DNA of 64,000 bases from Leptasterias polaris (taxonomy: Eukaryota; Echinodermata; Asteroidea; Forcipulatida; Asteriidae). Numbering within the stretch: the first letter of the stretch is position 1; the number at the start of each line of letters is the position of its first letter. Below, in pieces: positions 19,609-29,225 of this stretch. Both the position numbers and the translations under genes were made by a program. The stretch is from NCBI GenBank assembly GCA_037783415.1, contig JAZGTN010000009.1:6820001-6884000 (forward strand), given 5' to 3'. Under the pieces are notes generated by a model. The model did no database searches and was not told where the DNA came from. It saw only the letters and a program-made list of their open reading frames with translations.

Positions 19609-22600
19609 TATTATTATTATAAATGCAAAAAGGAAATGTGAACATTATACCTTGGTATTCGGTGGATCTGTGCGTAATCTTGGCGATTTTTTTTTTTTTT
19701 AAATAGACTTAATTTTTTTTTACATCACAAAAACAAGGTGTTCGGCATGACGTTCAAATCTGGGATGTTACTCATAGTCAACTTCAATACATCAATTCGA
19801 TTGTAAGCTTGACTAAGCAAGTAATACTGTGTAAAAAAATAAAAATAAATAAAACTGCAACTTTAACTAGGTGACGTCATGTCACAATTGATGGCGTCAT
19901 TTACCAGGAAAACAAGCATTAAATGTAATATATCGCGGCTTGAGCTCAATCTTGCAATTTACTATAACAGCACAAAAATAATGCTGTAGTACATAATAAT
20001 TATTAAATTGGGCCCCACGAGTGCATGCAAAACACAACATTGCAAAATCGTTGTAAACATGCAACGTTGTATATCCTTTGTTGCGTTCTACTAACAAATA
20101 GCTAACTATGTGTGATGTTTCAAGTTTATGTGAGCTTGGAAAGTGTGTCTTTATTGGCCGACAAAAATGCTCACATTGGTGCTTGCGTGGATTCCCCTTA
20201 TAGGCTATAACGAGCCGGTATCTGTCACAGTGCGAGCCAATATTGCCACAGAGTGCGGTAAAAGCATGACCATTAATTTGATCTAGTGCCACCATACTAG
20301 TACTGCTAACGTTTGAAATGTGGGACTATACTACACATACTTCGTGGACTTTGAACCTTATGATCAGTGCTGTGTACATACATGCAGGTCAATTCATCTT
20401 GGGCTTTATCGTCCGATTTTGAAGAAAAGATACAAGGGCAAACTTTGACCTTCCGGTACGACCAGAAGAAAAGGTCATACGATTTTGGCGTTAACTTTTC
20501 AAATGTAGCCTCAGTCTTGATTCATCAGATGCTTAATTATGAATATCATAGTCGTAAAATTCAAAGACATACAGCGTTATAGCAAATGGTCACTTTTTAA
20601 ACTTAAAAACCTTGTAATGTGACACCTGATGACGTCATCATGACGTAACTGAAGTGGTTTCATCTCCTAATGGTTATCTAACTATATGTACAGTTTCAAG
20701 TTTATATGAGCTTGGGAAGTGTGCTTTTGTTAGCGGACAATCGCGGGGGATAAGAAGAAAAAGAAGAAGTATTAACTCAGACATAATTTTTTGTAGGAAA
20801 CAAAAAAGAGGTGTTCGGTGTGACCTCGTGTTTCAAAAAATTTTGTAACATGTCTGTGTATTAAATATTGATATACTTCTATAGAGTCTTTAGAATTGTG
20901 GTTCTAACGATTTGCTAATTTGAAAAAAGAAAACTTTGATAAATTCAAAAACTGATGACGTCATAATGATTTCAAAGTTTTTTTTTATTGATATGAAGTT
21001 GAAAGGTAGTGTGATATTGAGGAAATTATTTTAGATAGTGGAGAACATTTGACTCAATAACGAGGTTTGTATGGACGGCTGTTTTAGAGACTAACAAAGC
21101 GTAAAACCAAATCAGGTTGGGTGAACCTTAAATGGAGACTACACACTACACAGGTTTGATGGACTTTGCACCTTGTGTTCAATGGAGCGCAACAGCCGGC
21201 CAGTGCAGTTCTTTTCATGTTATAAACTTGAAATTTCACTTGTACTTTAATAAGATAATTATTAGAAGATAAAACTGTTGCAGTGACGTCATCAGTTGTC
21301 GAATTACATTAAATCATGAACCACCCAATGGATTTGTACAATCTATACATCACCGAATAAGTCTTTTAGAACCTAACAACGCTACACATGGTGACCCCAT
21401 TTGGCCCTGACTTCAAAACAGAAGTTGAACATTTCAAAAAATGTGCACGCATTTAAACCACATAGTCCGGCAGCCAAAGGGGTGAACCATGTTTTGTTGG
21501 ATATATAATGTTTTTTTGCAGATTCCACACAAGAAGGTCATACTGTTTAAGAATCTGAGTGATGACCCCTCCTCAGGGTTGGGCAATTTTTTATATCGAT
21601 TATTTAATGTTTTTATCAATATTTATCAATACCTATGGTGTAAACACAAACAATACAAGCTTGTAACCCCCAAAATGGCATTAAAAACATACAATTAGCT
21701 TGCCAAGAAGTAGTATGTTAAAAAATAAAAAAATAAAAAAAATGGGCGAAAGAGGGTGTAAGGTGCTGAAGGGGGCGTGGCTAGTGGGAGGAGGCGGTAA
21801 CTGTATCCAAACACACATGATATTAGAAAACTAAGTACATTTATTTATGATAGAGTTTCTTGTAATAAATCTTTGAAAGAGATTTGTACATTAATGTGTT
21901 TAAGGATTATGGATGATGGGTGGGGTACGAGCCATCAAGGGGCGTGGCCAAGGTATAGTATTCTTCAAATCCAACCTGCGTATTTGTACGACTAAAGAAA
22001 CCCTGAAGTAAAAATATGTACATGTACCCTCTTCTACTCCAAAACACCTCTCGTGTTCACAACAACCTAAAACCGGGCAATAGGTTATATCACGGGTAAT
22101 CAACAAATTCTTGCCTACAAGTTTATAATTATAAGCTTGAGAAGTGTGCCCTTTTTCGCGGACAATTGAAACGGATCAGAAAAATTGAAGAAGAATCTGA
22201 GGAAGTAAAAATATAAATGAACCTTAAATTAAATATTATTTTATCAATCTTGTAAAACGTATCAGTTGACACTGTTATAATTTATTGCTATGGAAAGCAA
22301 GACGTGACTGTTGCGGGACCAAACTTTTTGGATGTAACACATCCCAGCTTGAGTACATGCAAAGTTTCCATTTGATCACCAAAGTTGTTCTGTACGTATA
22401 GATCTTGTAAAACACTACCTTGGTGGTGACATAACATGAAAATTGATGACGTCGTGAAAACGTCACTCCACATTATATCCTTGTAGGACCTTGCAAGTCT
22501 GATGCAAAAAAAAATTTGACTATAGCTCGTGCTTTGTACTGAAGATATATAATAATTGGTCAGAATTTCAAAAATTTGTAAAAATTATTGAGATGACGTC

Positions 22601-22873
22601 ATCAAGTCGTCACTCTAGCTTTAAGTAGTCAATATCATTGTCTATTAACATGCCAAGTTTCAACTCAGCCGAACTTGTGGTTTTGTAGATACTCGGCTTC
22701 AAAAAGTAAACCTTTAAGGCGATACCACGTGACACTTGATGACGTCATCAATCTAAAAATTCACACATACGTTGTCTGCATGAAGGTCATTATGTATACC
22801 AATTTTGAAACGATTATCATAAACTTCGCCACAGACATCTAGTAAAAGTGTATTTGGAGCTGTTTTTAACCTG

Positions 22874-22887
22874 CCGCTAGAGGGCGC
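22874..22887 (+). promoter_or_regulatory. CTCF-like core motif in the repeat, copy 1
   Basis: CCGCTAGAGGGCGC fits the known bilaterian CTCF core CCASYAGRKGGCRC with one mismatch. The same 14 bases recur in the homologous repeat at 39504-39517. Confidence 0.45.
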
Positions 22888-22997
22888 TTTTAGATTTAAT
22901 GACGTCAGCGGTCCAATTTGTGTAAACCAGACCCTTGCTCGACTATCACATCGTTAAAAAAAAACTTCAACAAATTTGCCACTTTTAAATTACAAGG

Positions 22998-23020
22998 CAC
23001 TTCCGGTTTCGACCGGAAGT
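22998..23020. promoter_or_regulatory. Inverted ETS-type pair
   Basis: ACTTCCGGT and ACCGGAAGT face each other across TTCG, making a perfect palindrome of two ETS consensus sites. It is followed by AGAGGTCATG. The homologous repeat at 39609-39648 keeps the pair (first site TTTCCGGT) and adds a DR4 arrangement, AGGTCA-TGTG-AGGTCA, at 39633-39648. Confidence 0.5.
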
Positions 23021-23312
23021 AGAGGTCATGTCATGTCACGCACACAATGAAAAAAGAAGACCTAAATTACCTCTATATAATCCCGCAAAAAGCAACCGAC
23101 GGTCTCTTCGTCTTGATTTGATATGGATTTTCAAAGATTAAAATTTTTAATATTTAAAAACCTTGTAATTTGACACCTGATGACGTCATCCTGACGTAAT
23201 TGAAGCGGTTTCATCTCCTAATGGTTATCTAACTATGGTAGAAATTTCAAGTTTATATGGGCTTAGGAAGTGGGCTTAGGAAGTGTGCTTTTGTTAGCGG
23301 ACAAGCGACGGA

Positions 23313-23357
23313 GAGAAGAAGAAGAAGAAGAAGAAGAAGAAGAAGAAGAAGAAGAAT
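23313..23357 (+). repeat. (GAA)n microsatellite
   Basis: About 13 GAA units with minor interruptions, placed between the repeat body and the hairpin tail. It produces the poly-Leu stretch in the minus-strand frame at 23253-23543, which is not a gene. Confidence 0.9.
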
Positions 23358-23397
23358 AAGCAGTATTAAGAAAAATAAAAAACTGTCCAAAAACAAG

Positions 23398-23492
23398 AGG
23401 TGTTCGGCTGTCGCCCGAACACCTAAAAAGTAAGAAAAAGAAAAAAACGGAACAAAAACAAGAGGTGTTCCGGGCGGAGTGCCCGAAAACCT
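23398..23492 (+). repeat. Two tail hairpins
   Basis: AGGTGTTCGG...CCCGAACACCT (23398-23424) and AGGTGTTCCGGGC...GCCCGAAAACCT (23463-23492) are stem-loops with stems of about 10-12 bp. They share the AACAAGAGGTGTTC leader and resemble the array at 41623-41981. Confidence 0.8.
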
Positions 23493-23689
23493 AATGATGG
23501 ACACAGCCGAGGGTTGTCTAAAATTCCCTGACCAAGCACACACCTTGTGTGCTTATGTAAATCACCCTCATAACATGTACAATCATAACCTCCACAGACG
23601 TTTGTGTTATTTATAAAGTTTAGTTGTAGTTTCCTTTCTACATGGTTAGAGGTTAACAGCGTGAAATGTCATTGATTTACACAACCATT

Positions 23690-24075
23690 ACGGTACACTT
23701 AAAAAACTCCTGGGTCAGGCTGCATGACCCGGAAGCTGGTTTTAAAAAAAAGGGGGGGAATTTGAACTGGGATTCTGCGTCAGTATGACCCGTTTCTTGG
23801 TAATTTTGACACATATTCTGGGTCATACTCACCACATGGGACATGGAATTATGTACAAGTCTGTGCCGGAACTTTTTAGTTTTTAAGGGTGTGTTTACTG
23901 GAAATCGATACCCGCACAGACATTACAGTAAACTCCTGATTCAGAATTGACCCGGAACCGGGTGCTTGGGAGCCTGACCCATTTCTGGGTCAGTATGACC
24001 CGGAGTAGTGCGTCACAATTACCAATAAATTGGTCACACTGACGCAAAATCCGAGTTCAAATCTCATTTTCCACC
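23690..24075. repeat. TGACCCGG-rich dispersed repeat, copy 2 (two linked units)
   Basis: GGGTCAGGCTGCATGACCCGG at about 23712 and GATTCAGAATTGACCCGGAA at about 23938 each begin a unit. Both units contain GGGTCA(G/T)A(T/C)TGACCC-type palindromes and CTGCGTCAGTATGACC or CTGACGCAAAATCCGAG blocks. The facing GGTCA and TGACC arms suggest an inverted-repeat element. Confidence 0.65.
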
Positions 24076-24213
24076 ACTCTCCATACGTCTGCAAAGATAT
24101 TTCTTTCCCCGAAGGCATTTGTTCCATTTGTTCGCGAAAGTAAAACATCAGAAGATCTGTGTCAACCAGAGTCCATATGTGACTAAACTAATGTTTATGC
24201 TTGTAGTCTGCCC

Positions 24214-24568
24214 TTAAGGTGTGTACAACATTGGTAAGATTAAAAATATAAATGTTCACAGATTTGCCCATAACTTACATGGCATAAAGATGGTCATGGT
24301 GGAAAACTTCCCTTGAAATAGTTTTGCTTGAAATACCATAGTTTATAGGAAATGAGTAAAACAATAGTCTTTATCCTGCAGGATAAAATCTGATGTTTGA
24401 AAAAAAGTTAAAACATATAATGGGGTTGTTCACTGTTTTCTCATGACTCCGAAGACCGATTGAGCTTTAAACTTTCATAGGTTTGTTATTTCATGTATAT
24501 GTTGGGTCACATCAAGTGTGGACCGATACAGGTCTTTGGCAATTACCAATGTTGTACACACCCTTTAA
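24214..24568 (-). mobile_element. TTAA-flanked MITE, family A2, full-length
   Basis: TTAA at 24214-24217 and 24565-24568 bracket inverted ends GGTGTGTACAACATTGGTAA-type and TTACCAATGTTGTACACACC. The inside contains CTTTATCCTGCAGGATAAA, itself a palindrome. It is in inverse orientation to the copy at 50253-50604. Non-autonomous piggyBac-like by TTAA preference. Confidence 0.85.
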
Positions 24569-25250
24569 TTAAAGACTGATTATTCTTGGCACCGGCTGCC
24601 TAGATAGTTTACGTTAGAATGAACACGAAGGACGTGCTATCCAGGGGGGAAGAACTCTCTCTTAATTTTTCATTCGATGCTTTGCAGAAAGGTCAGGGTA
24701 AAAAGGGAAGCAAATGTTTGAGGAATATTTTGTTGACTCAGTGTTAGCAGAATGTAGTGCATTCCTTTTTGTCATTCCAAGTTTTACGAAGAGGTTAAGC
24801 ATCTTTGGAATTATTATGGTATAAACACCATTTCAATGAATCAAGGGTAACAAATCAAGTGAAACTTTCATCCTGCACTATTTGGCTTTTAGACACCACA
24901 AGTGTTAGGCTTTCATTTCTCGAAACCAACACGCAGGCATAACAAATGAAGGAATTGAGAGTTCGGTCATTCAAAAAAATTGTCATTAAAACATTTATTT
25001 CTTTTCATCTACAAATTAACCGACAAACCAACAAATAGGCATGATCTTAGAAAAATAAAGGAAATTTAGAGTTCATTCATACTTAGCCAATGAAAATTAT
25101 TATCTAAAAGTGATATAATTACACAGTTCATCTTTGATAGATCATCATCCATACTTTTCAACGAGCATCCAACAAAATGGTCCATTTATTGTCATGATTT
25201 GGTATTACGGTATATATGGATAAACCTAGGCCTATATGATCCCACTACAC
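24569..25250. other. No gene seen
   Basis: Unique-looking AT-rich sequence without open frames of note. Confidence 0.5.
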
Positions 25251-25390
25251 GGCCGATTTCACAAAGAGTTAAGATTGATCTTAACTTTGTATTCATCTTA
25301 ATTGCTAAGCAAAGTGTGATGTCACAATACAAATCACTGTGCTGAAAACTCATCTTAAGATGAATCTTAGTGTTGTTTTTAAATCGACCC
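25251..25390. mobile_element. Palindromic MITE (GGCCGATTTCACAAAG type)
   Basis: GGCCGATTTCACAAAGAGTT and AAGATTGATCTTAAC on the left pair imperfectly with CATCTTAAGATGAATCTTAG and TTTTTAAATCGACCC on the right. Each arm also holds its own short palindrome (TTAAGATTGATCTTAA; TCTTAAGATGAA). Confidence 0.75.
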
Positions 25391-26003
25391 CAGAGGTGTA
25401 AACAAATAATAATGAGGTTTCAGAGCATAGTGTCGTTTTATATTTATATTTTCATCGTTCCCAATCCGTCTATTCTACCTTTAACGTAAAGGTAGCGTAG
25501 TCTCAGCCTCCAGACACGAGTTGTTTTTCATAAATTATGTTTTCGTATGTATTCAGCTTTTTAGTGTAGGCGGCGGACCTGTCGCCCACTGGCGGAATCT
25601 TGTCAACTAGTTATTCGCTGGCTGCCCCGATCCACGGGTCGACATCATGCATTTTGAGATATTAGATTGCCAGGCGATTCCCTTTTGGTTAGCATTACTC
25701 ATTGTATTCAATCCCAGGTAGATTAAGTCCCATTGGAAGGGAGCCGGGCAATATGTCTCAACTGCAGCAGCAATGCGCGCGTGTGTGTGTGTTTTATCTA
25801 TAAAGATCAATTCAGACTAGCAGTTTGGTGGAGGTTGGATACGATGAAAGGCTAAAGGGTTGCTGAGGACTTTTTGGAGGAAGTTGTGGTTCAGATAATT
25901 ATTTGTCGTAATGTTTTTTGAAGACGAAAAGAAACACTGTTTAGAAAGTAAATTATGTCAGCTATGGTTCTACTCTACACTCTTTTAATTCCCGGGTCAG
26001 AAT
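25391..26003. other. No gene seen
   Basis: Unique-looking DNA with a short (GT)n at about 25780-25791. The 67-codon minus-strand frame at 25607-25810 has no recognisable features. Confidence 0.5.
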
Positions 26004-26143
26004 GGGAGACTTTGGAACGCTAGGTGGCAGCCGACTTACCAGGTAAATTTCCATTGTTTACATAGTTCTGAGCATGCGCACATCATCGAGAACAATGGAT
26101 TTACCTGGTAAGTCTGCTGCCACCTAGCGTCTCAAAAGTCCCC
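26004..26143. mobile_element. GGAGAC MITE with CTCF-like motifs in both arms
   Basis: The left arm GGGAGACTTTGGAACGCTAG, GTGGCAGCCGACTTACCAGG, TAAATTTCCATTGTT is repeated inverted at the right end, about 52 bp per arm with few mismatches. ACGCTAGGTGGCAG lies at 26017-26030 on plus and at 26117-26130 on minus, facing each other. The loop contains GAGCATGCGCACAT. A diverged copy is at 11729-11826. Confidence 0.9.
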
Positions 26144-26332
26144 TATTGACCTGGATTCCCGTTCCCAACTCGGATTCCACGTCAACTCGGATTCCACGTC
26201 AGTTTGACCAATTTCTGGGCCGTTTTGACACGACCTCCGGATCATACTGAACCAGAAATGGGTCAAGCCCGAATGGAATTTGATCTGGGTCAATTCGATC
26301 TGGGTCAATTCTGAACCCGAAGTGTTTATCAT
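26144..26332. repeat. TGACCC-rich dispersed repeat, copy 3
   Basis: Contains tandem ACTCGGATTCCACGTCA twice (26169-26201), CAGTTTGACCAATTTCTGGG, CCAGAAATGGGTCAAGCC and tandem ATCTGGGTCAATTC (26283-26310). It is bounded directly by the MITEs on each side. Confidence 0.6.
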
Positions 26333-26740
26333 GGGTGCTTTCGATTAGCTTACACGTGTAAGTAAAACTTACACGGAAGCGTTCGATCACGTGATACTCA
26401 TGTCTGCCCCGGGTGTAAGCCACCACAACCCCAGCTCGCGAGCGGGTCTCTGGTAGATGCCCAGGTGTAATGACATATCATACCAAGATGGCGGGGGAAA
26501 GTTGAATTTGACATGAGTACAAACGTACAAATTGATACACAGATTTTTCATCATGGACATCGACATTTTCCAAGTGAGCAGACGACGGAGCTTACACTTT
26601 TGTAAGTCCTGCCGCTACGCAAAAACGTTTGACCCTAATTTTCCCAGAGTGCCAAGCGAAAACACCACAGGGTTCGATTAGCCTCGTTTCTTGGCTAAAT
26701 GTAAATCCCGGTACACACGAGAAGCTAATCAAACGCACCC
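26333..26740. mobile_element. GGGTGC-ended MITE, about 408 bp
   Basis: GGGTGCTTTCGATTAGCTTA on the left and GAAGCTAATCAAACGCACCC on the right are terminal inverted repeats. The inside includes GATCACGTGATA (E-box palindrome), CTCGCGAGCGGG and CAAGATGGCGGGG. The end sequence recalls hAT-type MITEs, but I see no 8-bp target duplication. Confidence 0.75.
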
Positions 26741-26852
26741 AGTGAATGGTTGTTCCTCTCTAAACCAGATAGAAGAGATACTACAATTATTACAACGTTG
26801 TCCGTGTTAGGTATGTAACCCCGTACCTAACATCCATGCAAAGTATTATAAG

Positions 26853-26989
26853 TTATCACACAAGCGCGAGTGGAATACGGAAAAGTATAGCGCTTCTGCG
26901 TCCCATATCCAACGAGACCGAAGGCCGAGTTGGATATGGGACGCAGACGCGCTATATTTTTCCGTATTCCACGAGCGCGCGTGTGATAA
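26853..26989. mobile_element. Long palindrome, 60-bp arms
   Basis: TTATCACACAAGCGCGAGTG through GCGTCCCATATCCAAC pairs with GTTGGATATGGGACGC through CGCGCGTGTGATAA, with a 15-bp loop GAGACCGAAGGCCGA. Mismatches are few. A separate small palindrome, GTTAGGTA...TACCTAAC, lies just upstream at 26806-26831. Confidence 0.85.
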
Positions 26990-27263
26990 CGAATTTATCT
27001 TCCAGCCTAGTATAAGTCAACCAACCTCATAAAGAAACAACGCGCAAAGTTAAAAATTTCAGAGCGTTATTTCATGACGAACAGCATGCACGCGCAAAGT
27101 TTAGAATGTAATTTTTGCACTGACCGTATGCGGAGCGTGACGCATTGACACTCTCAATACGCAGAGTGCAATATAAAAACTGGGAGTAGGTTATCGCTTG
27201 ATATCACACTCCGGTTCGAGCATCTGATTGGAGGATTAGCGCGTACTGGAAGATAATTAGTCG
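26990..27263. mobile_element. Candidate MITE abutting the palindrome
   Basis: CGAATTTATCTTCCAG at 26990 and CTGGAAGATAATTAGTCG ending at 27263 are inverted repeats. The inside has two CGCGCAAAGTT blocks and TTGATATCACACTCCGG, echoing the palindrome beside it. It may be one compound element together with 26853-26989. Confidence 0.55.
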
Positions 27264-28174
27264 TACCTGTTACCAAACATTCTCACATTAAAATGTTGAC
27301 TTTATAAATTGTTTTTAAACAGACTTTGTAAAGTTTGTAACCTTTTGACCGAGAGGAGATCTAGTTCTCGTCTTTTAAAACATTTCTGAAAAGGATTATT
27401 GTCATTTTACAAACCACCAGAAGTCTTCTACAAGTAATTTGATAGCCTCTTAAGCGATGACAGTATAGGAATATGGTTGAATTGAAAGACACACCACAAC
27501 TCAAGATGAACTTCTTTATTTGTATCCATTTTATTGATGATCAGCAAAGTGAGTTGTACATTAGAAGGATGAGTAACTGGACACGGCCAGTAGGAGTAAC
27601 ACTCCGTGAAACTCTATCTAGACCTTCCGTCTGCGTGCAACGTTGAGTGATTCAAAACCATATGAAAACACGCGGTCTTTTACCTTTTGAACGCACGTTG
27701 AAAATTGTGACGTCACACCGGCTTAAGATTCGAGACTCATTCCGGTATGGCCGGGGTTTCAATCCTTACCAGACCCTCTACTTTATAAACCAGACCCTCA
27801 CCTTAAAAACTGCTAATAAAATAAATAGATAAATAAATAAATAGATAAATTCAAAAACATAGTTACGCTAGTGGCCTGACGTGTCGACCCTATCAGAGTC
27901 TTTCACGACCCTAGCAGAGGACTTCAAGAAAGACTCTTCTACGGTCAAATCGTCAGGTCATAACTTATTTTGAGCATACCATAGGCTTTTCTGTTTAGCA
28001 GTTTGCAACAGCTATTCGTTTTGTCTCATAAACAGCTGAAAACTCGTCGGTCACAAAAAGGTAACAATAAATTAATACTTAACATTAGCGTCTTTCACGG
28101 CGCAGCAGTGATTCTGTTTGCCTGTGCGCATGCGTACTTAGTGCAGCTACGCGTTCTTTGTCTACACATCTGCA
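27264..28174. other. No gene seen; AAAT microsatellite and one hairpin
   Basis: An imperfect (AAAT/AGAT) run lies at about 27817-27850. A hairpin lies at 27875-27957. Frames at 27647 and 28003 are short and featureless. Confidence 0.5.
27875..27957. repeat. Imperfect inverted repeat, 30-bp arms
   Basis: CCTGACGTGTCGACC...AGAGTCTTTC on the left and GAAAGACTCTTCTACGGTCA...CGTCAGG on the right are complementary with a few mismatches. It may be a small foldback. Confidence 0.6.
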
Positions 28175-28317
28175 GGGCCCAATTTAACAAAGCTGCTTAA
28201 GCACAACACCAGCTAAACACAAAACAAATTATGCTTACAAGCACAATTTTCTGTTTATGCAGTTCTAGTGCTTACCCTGTAAGCGGAGAATTTCGCGGTA
28301 AGCAGCAGAACCATGAC
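28175..28317. mobile_element. GGGCCC foldback, chimeric copy (B then A)
   Basis: It begins with the B-type end GGGCCCAATTTAACAAAGCT then GCTTAAGCA, reaches the B-type right end TTTATGCAGTTCTA, and continues into A-type sequence CTTACCCTGTAAGC...CGGTAAGCAGCAGAACCATG. Compare the two element types joined in the opposite order at 51175-51600. Confidence 0.65.
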
Positions 28318-28708
28318 ATTGAGACTTGATGAGAATCTCACCTGCCTTCCCCATTCAATGCTCACTCGTCAATTATTCAATGCATTATTATACCTAGGAT
28401 TATGGATGGGAATTTGGTGTATCTTAAGCGAGTCATGATTGTATAGGCGTGTAACCTGAAACCAATTGCATGAAATGAGCTGTAATGTAGGGAGAGATAA
28501 GGTTGGATGCTAGACTATATTTTCTGGACAAGATGGGCTGAGCATACCCACTCCAGTAACTGTTCACCCCGTTTGTTGGTCGGAAAGACTTCCGCGCAGT
28601 CAGCCTCAATCAAAGTCATGACACAGATTTGAACGCAAATCGTAAATTGCTTCGTCACTGTGCGTCATAATAGTTTGCAGCGTCACCAACAAGTATGCTG
28701 CTTCAAGT
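28318..28708. other. No gene seen
   Basis: Unique-looking sequence, no recognised feature. Confidence 0.5.
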
Positions 28709-29105
28709 GACCTTTAAGCACATGACCTCACTGGAGTAGGGGGCCCTCAAGCAGAGATCAAAAGAATGTGACAATACCATCTGAGGTTACAATTCGAGGC
28801 GCGTGAACAACGCCAGATACCGGCCTTTTGAACCCAGTGGTGGTGGCAAGATAACGTAAAGATGCCACTTTGACCAAGTTAATTGTGTGCATGCCATAAT
28901 GTTGTGTGTGCACAAACACGGGTGTGTGTAATAATTAGGTATGTTGCTTATACACTAATGTATCATTGCATGTTATGAAACCATTGGGTTTCTAAGACCA
29001 GTGTCGGGAGACCAGCCTAAAAAGAACTTTGTTCACTGGCCAATCCTATGCGTCAGGCATACATAACGCTTTCATTGTTTCATTGGCGTTTAACCTCATA
29101 AGGCG
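28709..29105. mobile_element. Promoter-like MITE, copy 4, split by about 260 bp
   Basis: The left part (28709-28765; CACATGACCTCACTGGAGTA, GGGCCCTCAAGCAGAGATCA) and the right part (from about 29028; TTGTTCACTGGCCAATCCTA, TGCGTCAGGCATACA, TTTAACCTCATAAGGCGG) together follow the order of the copy at 44398. The intervening 28766-29027 is unrelated sequence with no clear terminal repeats. The CRE is degraded to TGACCTCA. Confidence 0.65.
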
Positions 29106-29225
29106 GGTGTTTCACTATTTTTTCGTGAGAACAATGACCGGTTGAGTTTAAAGTTTCACATATTATTTAATTTAATATGTTTGGATACATAAAGTGCGGC
29201 CTGCTTGTCTTTGGCATTTGTTACA
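29105..29225 (-). mobile_element. TTAA MITE family A2, truncated
   Basis: TGTTTCACTATTTTTTCGTG, GAACAATGACCGGTTGAG, TTAAAGTTTCACA and TTGTCTTTGGCATTTGTTAC match the right half of the 24214-24568 element. The other half is absent. Confidence 0.6.

Larger units (their letters stand above)
19872..23188. promoter_or_regulatory. Cluster of eight perfect CRE palindromes
   Basis: TGACGTCA occurs at 19872, 20630, 20956, 21284, 22594, 22740, 22900 and 23181, often extended to GATGACGTCATC. This is the consensus for CREB/ATF-type bZIP proteins. All lie in the dispersed repeat block, so they are copies of a repeat rather than an evolved enhancer; binding is inferred from sequence only. Confidence 0.6.
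19735..23510. repeat. CRE-palindrome dispersed-repeat block (several partial copies)
   Basis: The block is made of diverged copies of one family. The module TTTCAAGTTTATATGAGCTT, GGGAAGTGTGCTTTTGTTAG, CGGACAA occurs near 20116, 20695, 22118 and 23247. ACCTGATGACGTCATCNTGACG occurs near 20625 and 23173. Blocks at 20450-20625 match 41287-41460, and 22860-23120 match 39484-39730. The end carries a (GAA)n run (23313-23357) and two hairpins (23398-23424, 23463-23492). No reverse transcriptase or transposase frame is visible; I cannot name the class. Confidence 0.75.

Noticed and set aside
19897..20295. 132-codon minus-strand ORF
   Set aside because: It overlaps the dispersed CRE-type repeat and shares sequence with non-coding copies.
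23253..23543. Leu-rich minus-strand ORF as a signal or membrane peptide
   Set aside because: The Leu run is the complement of the (GAA)n microsatellite.
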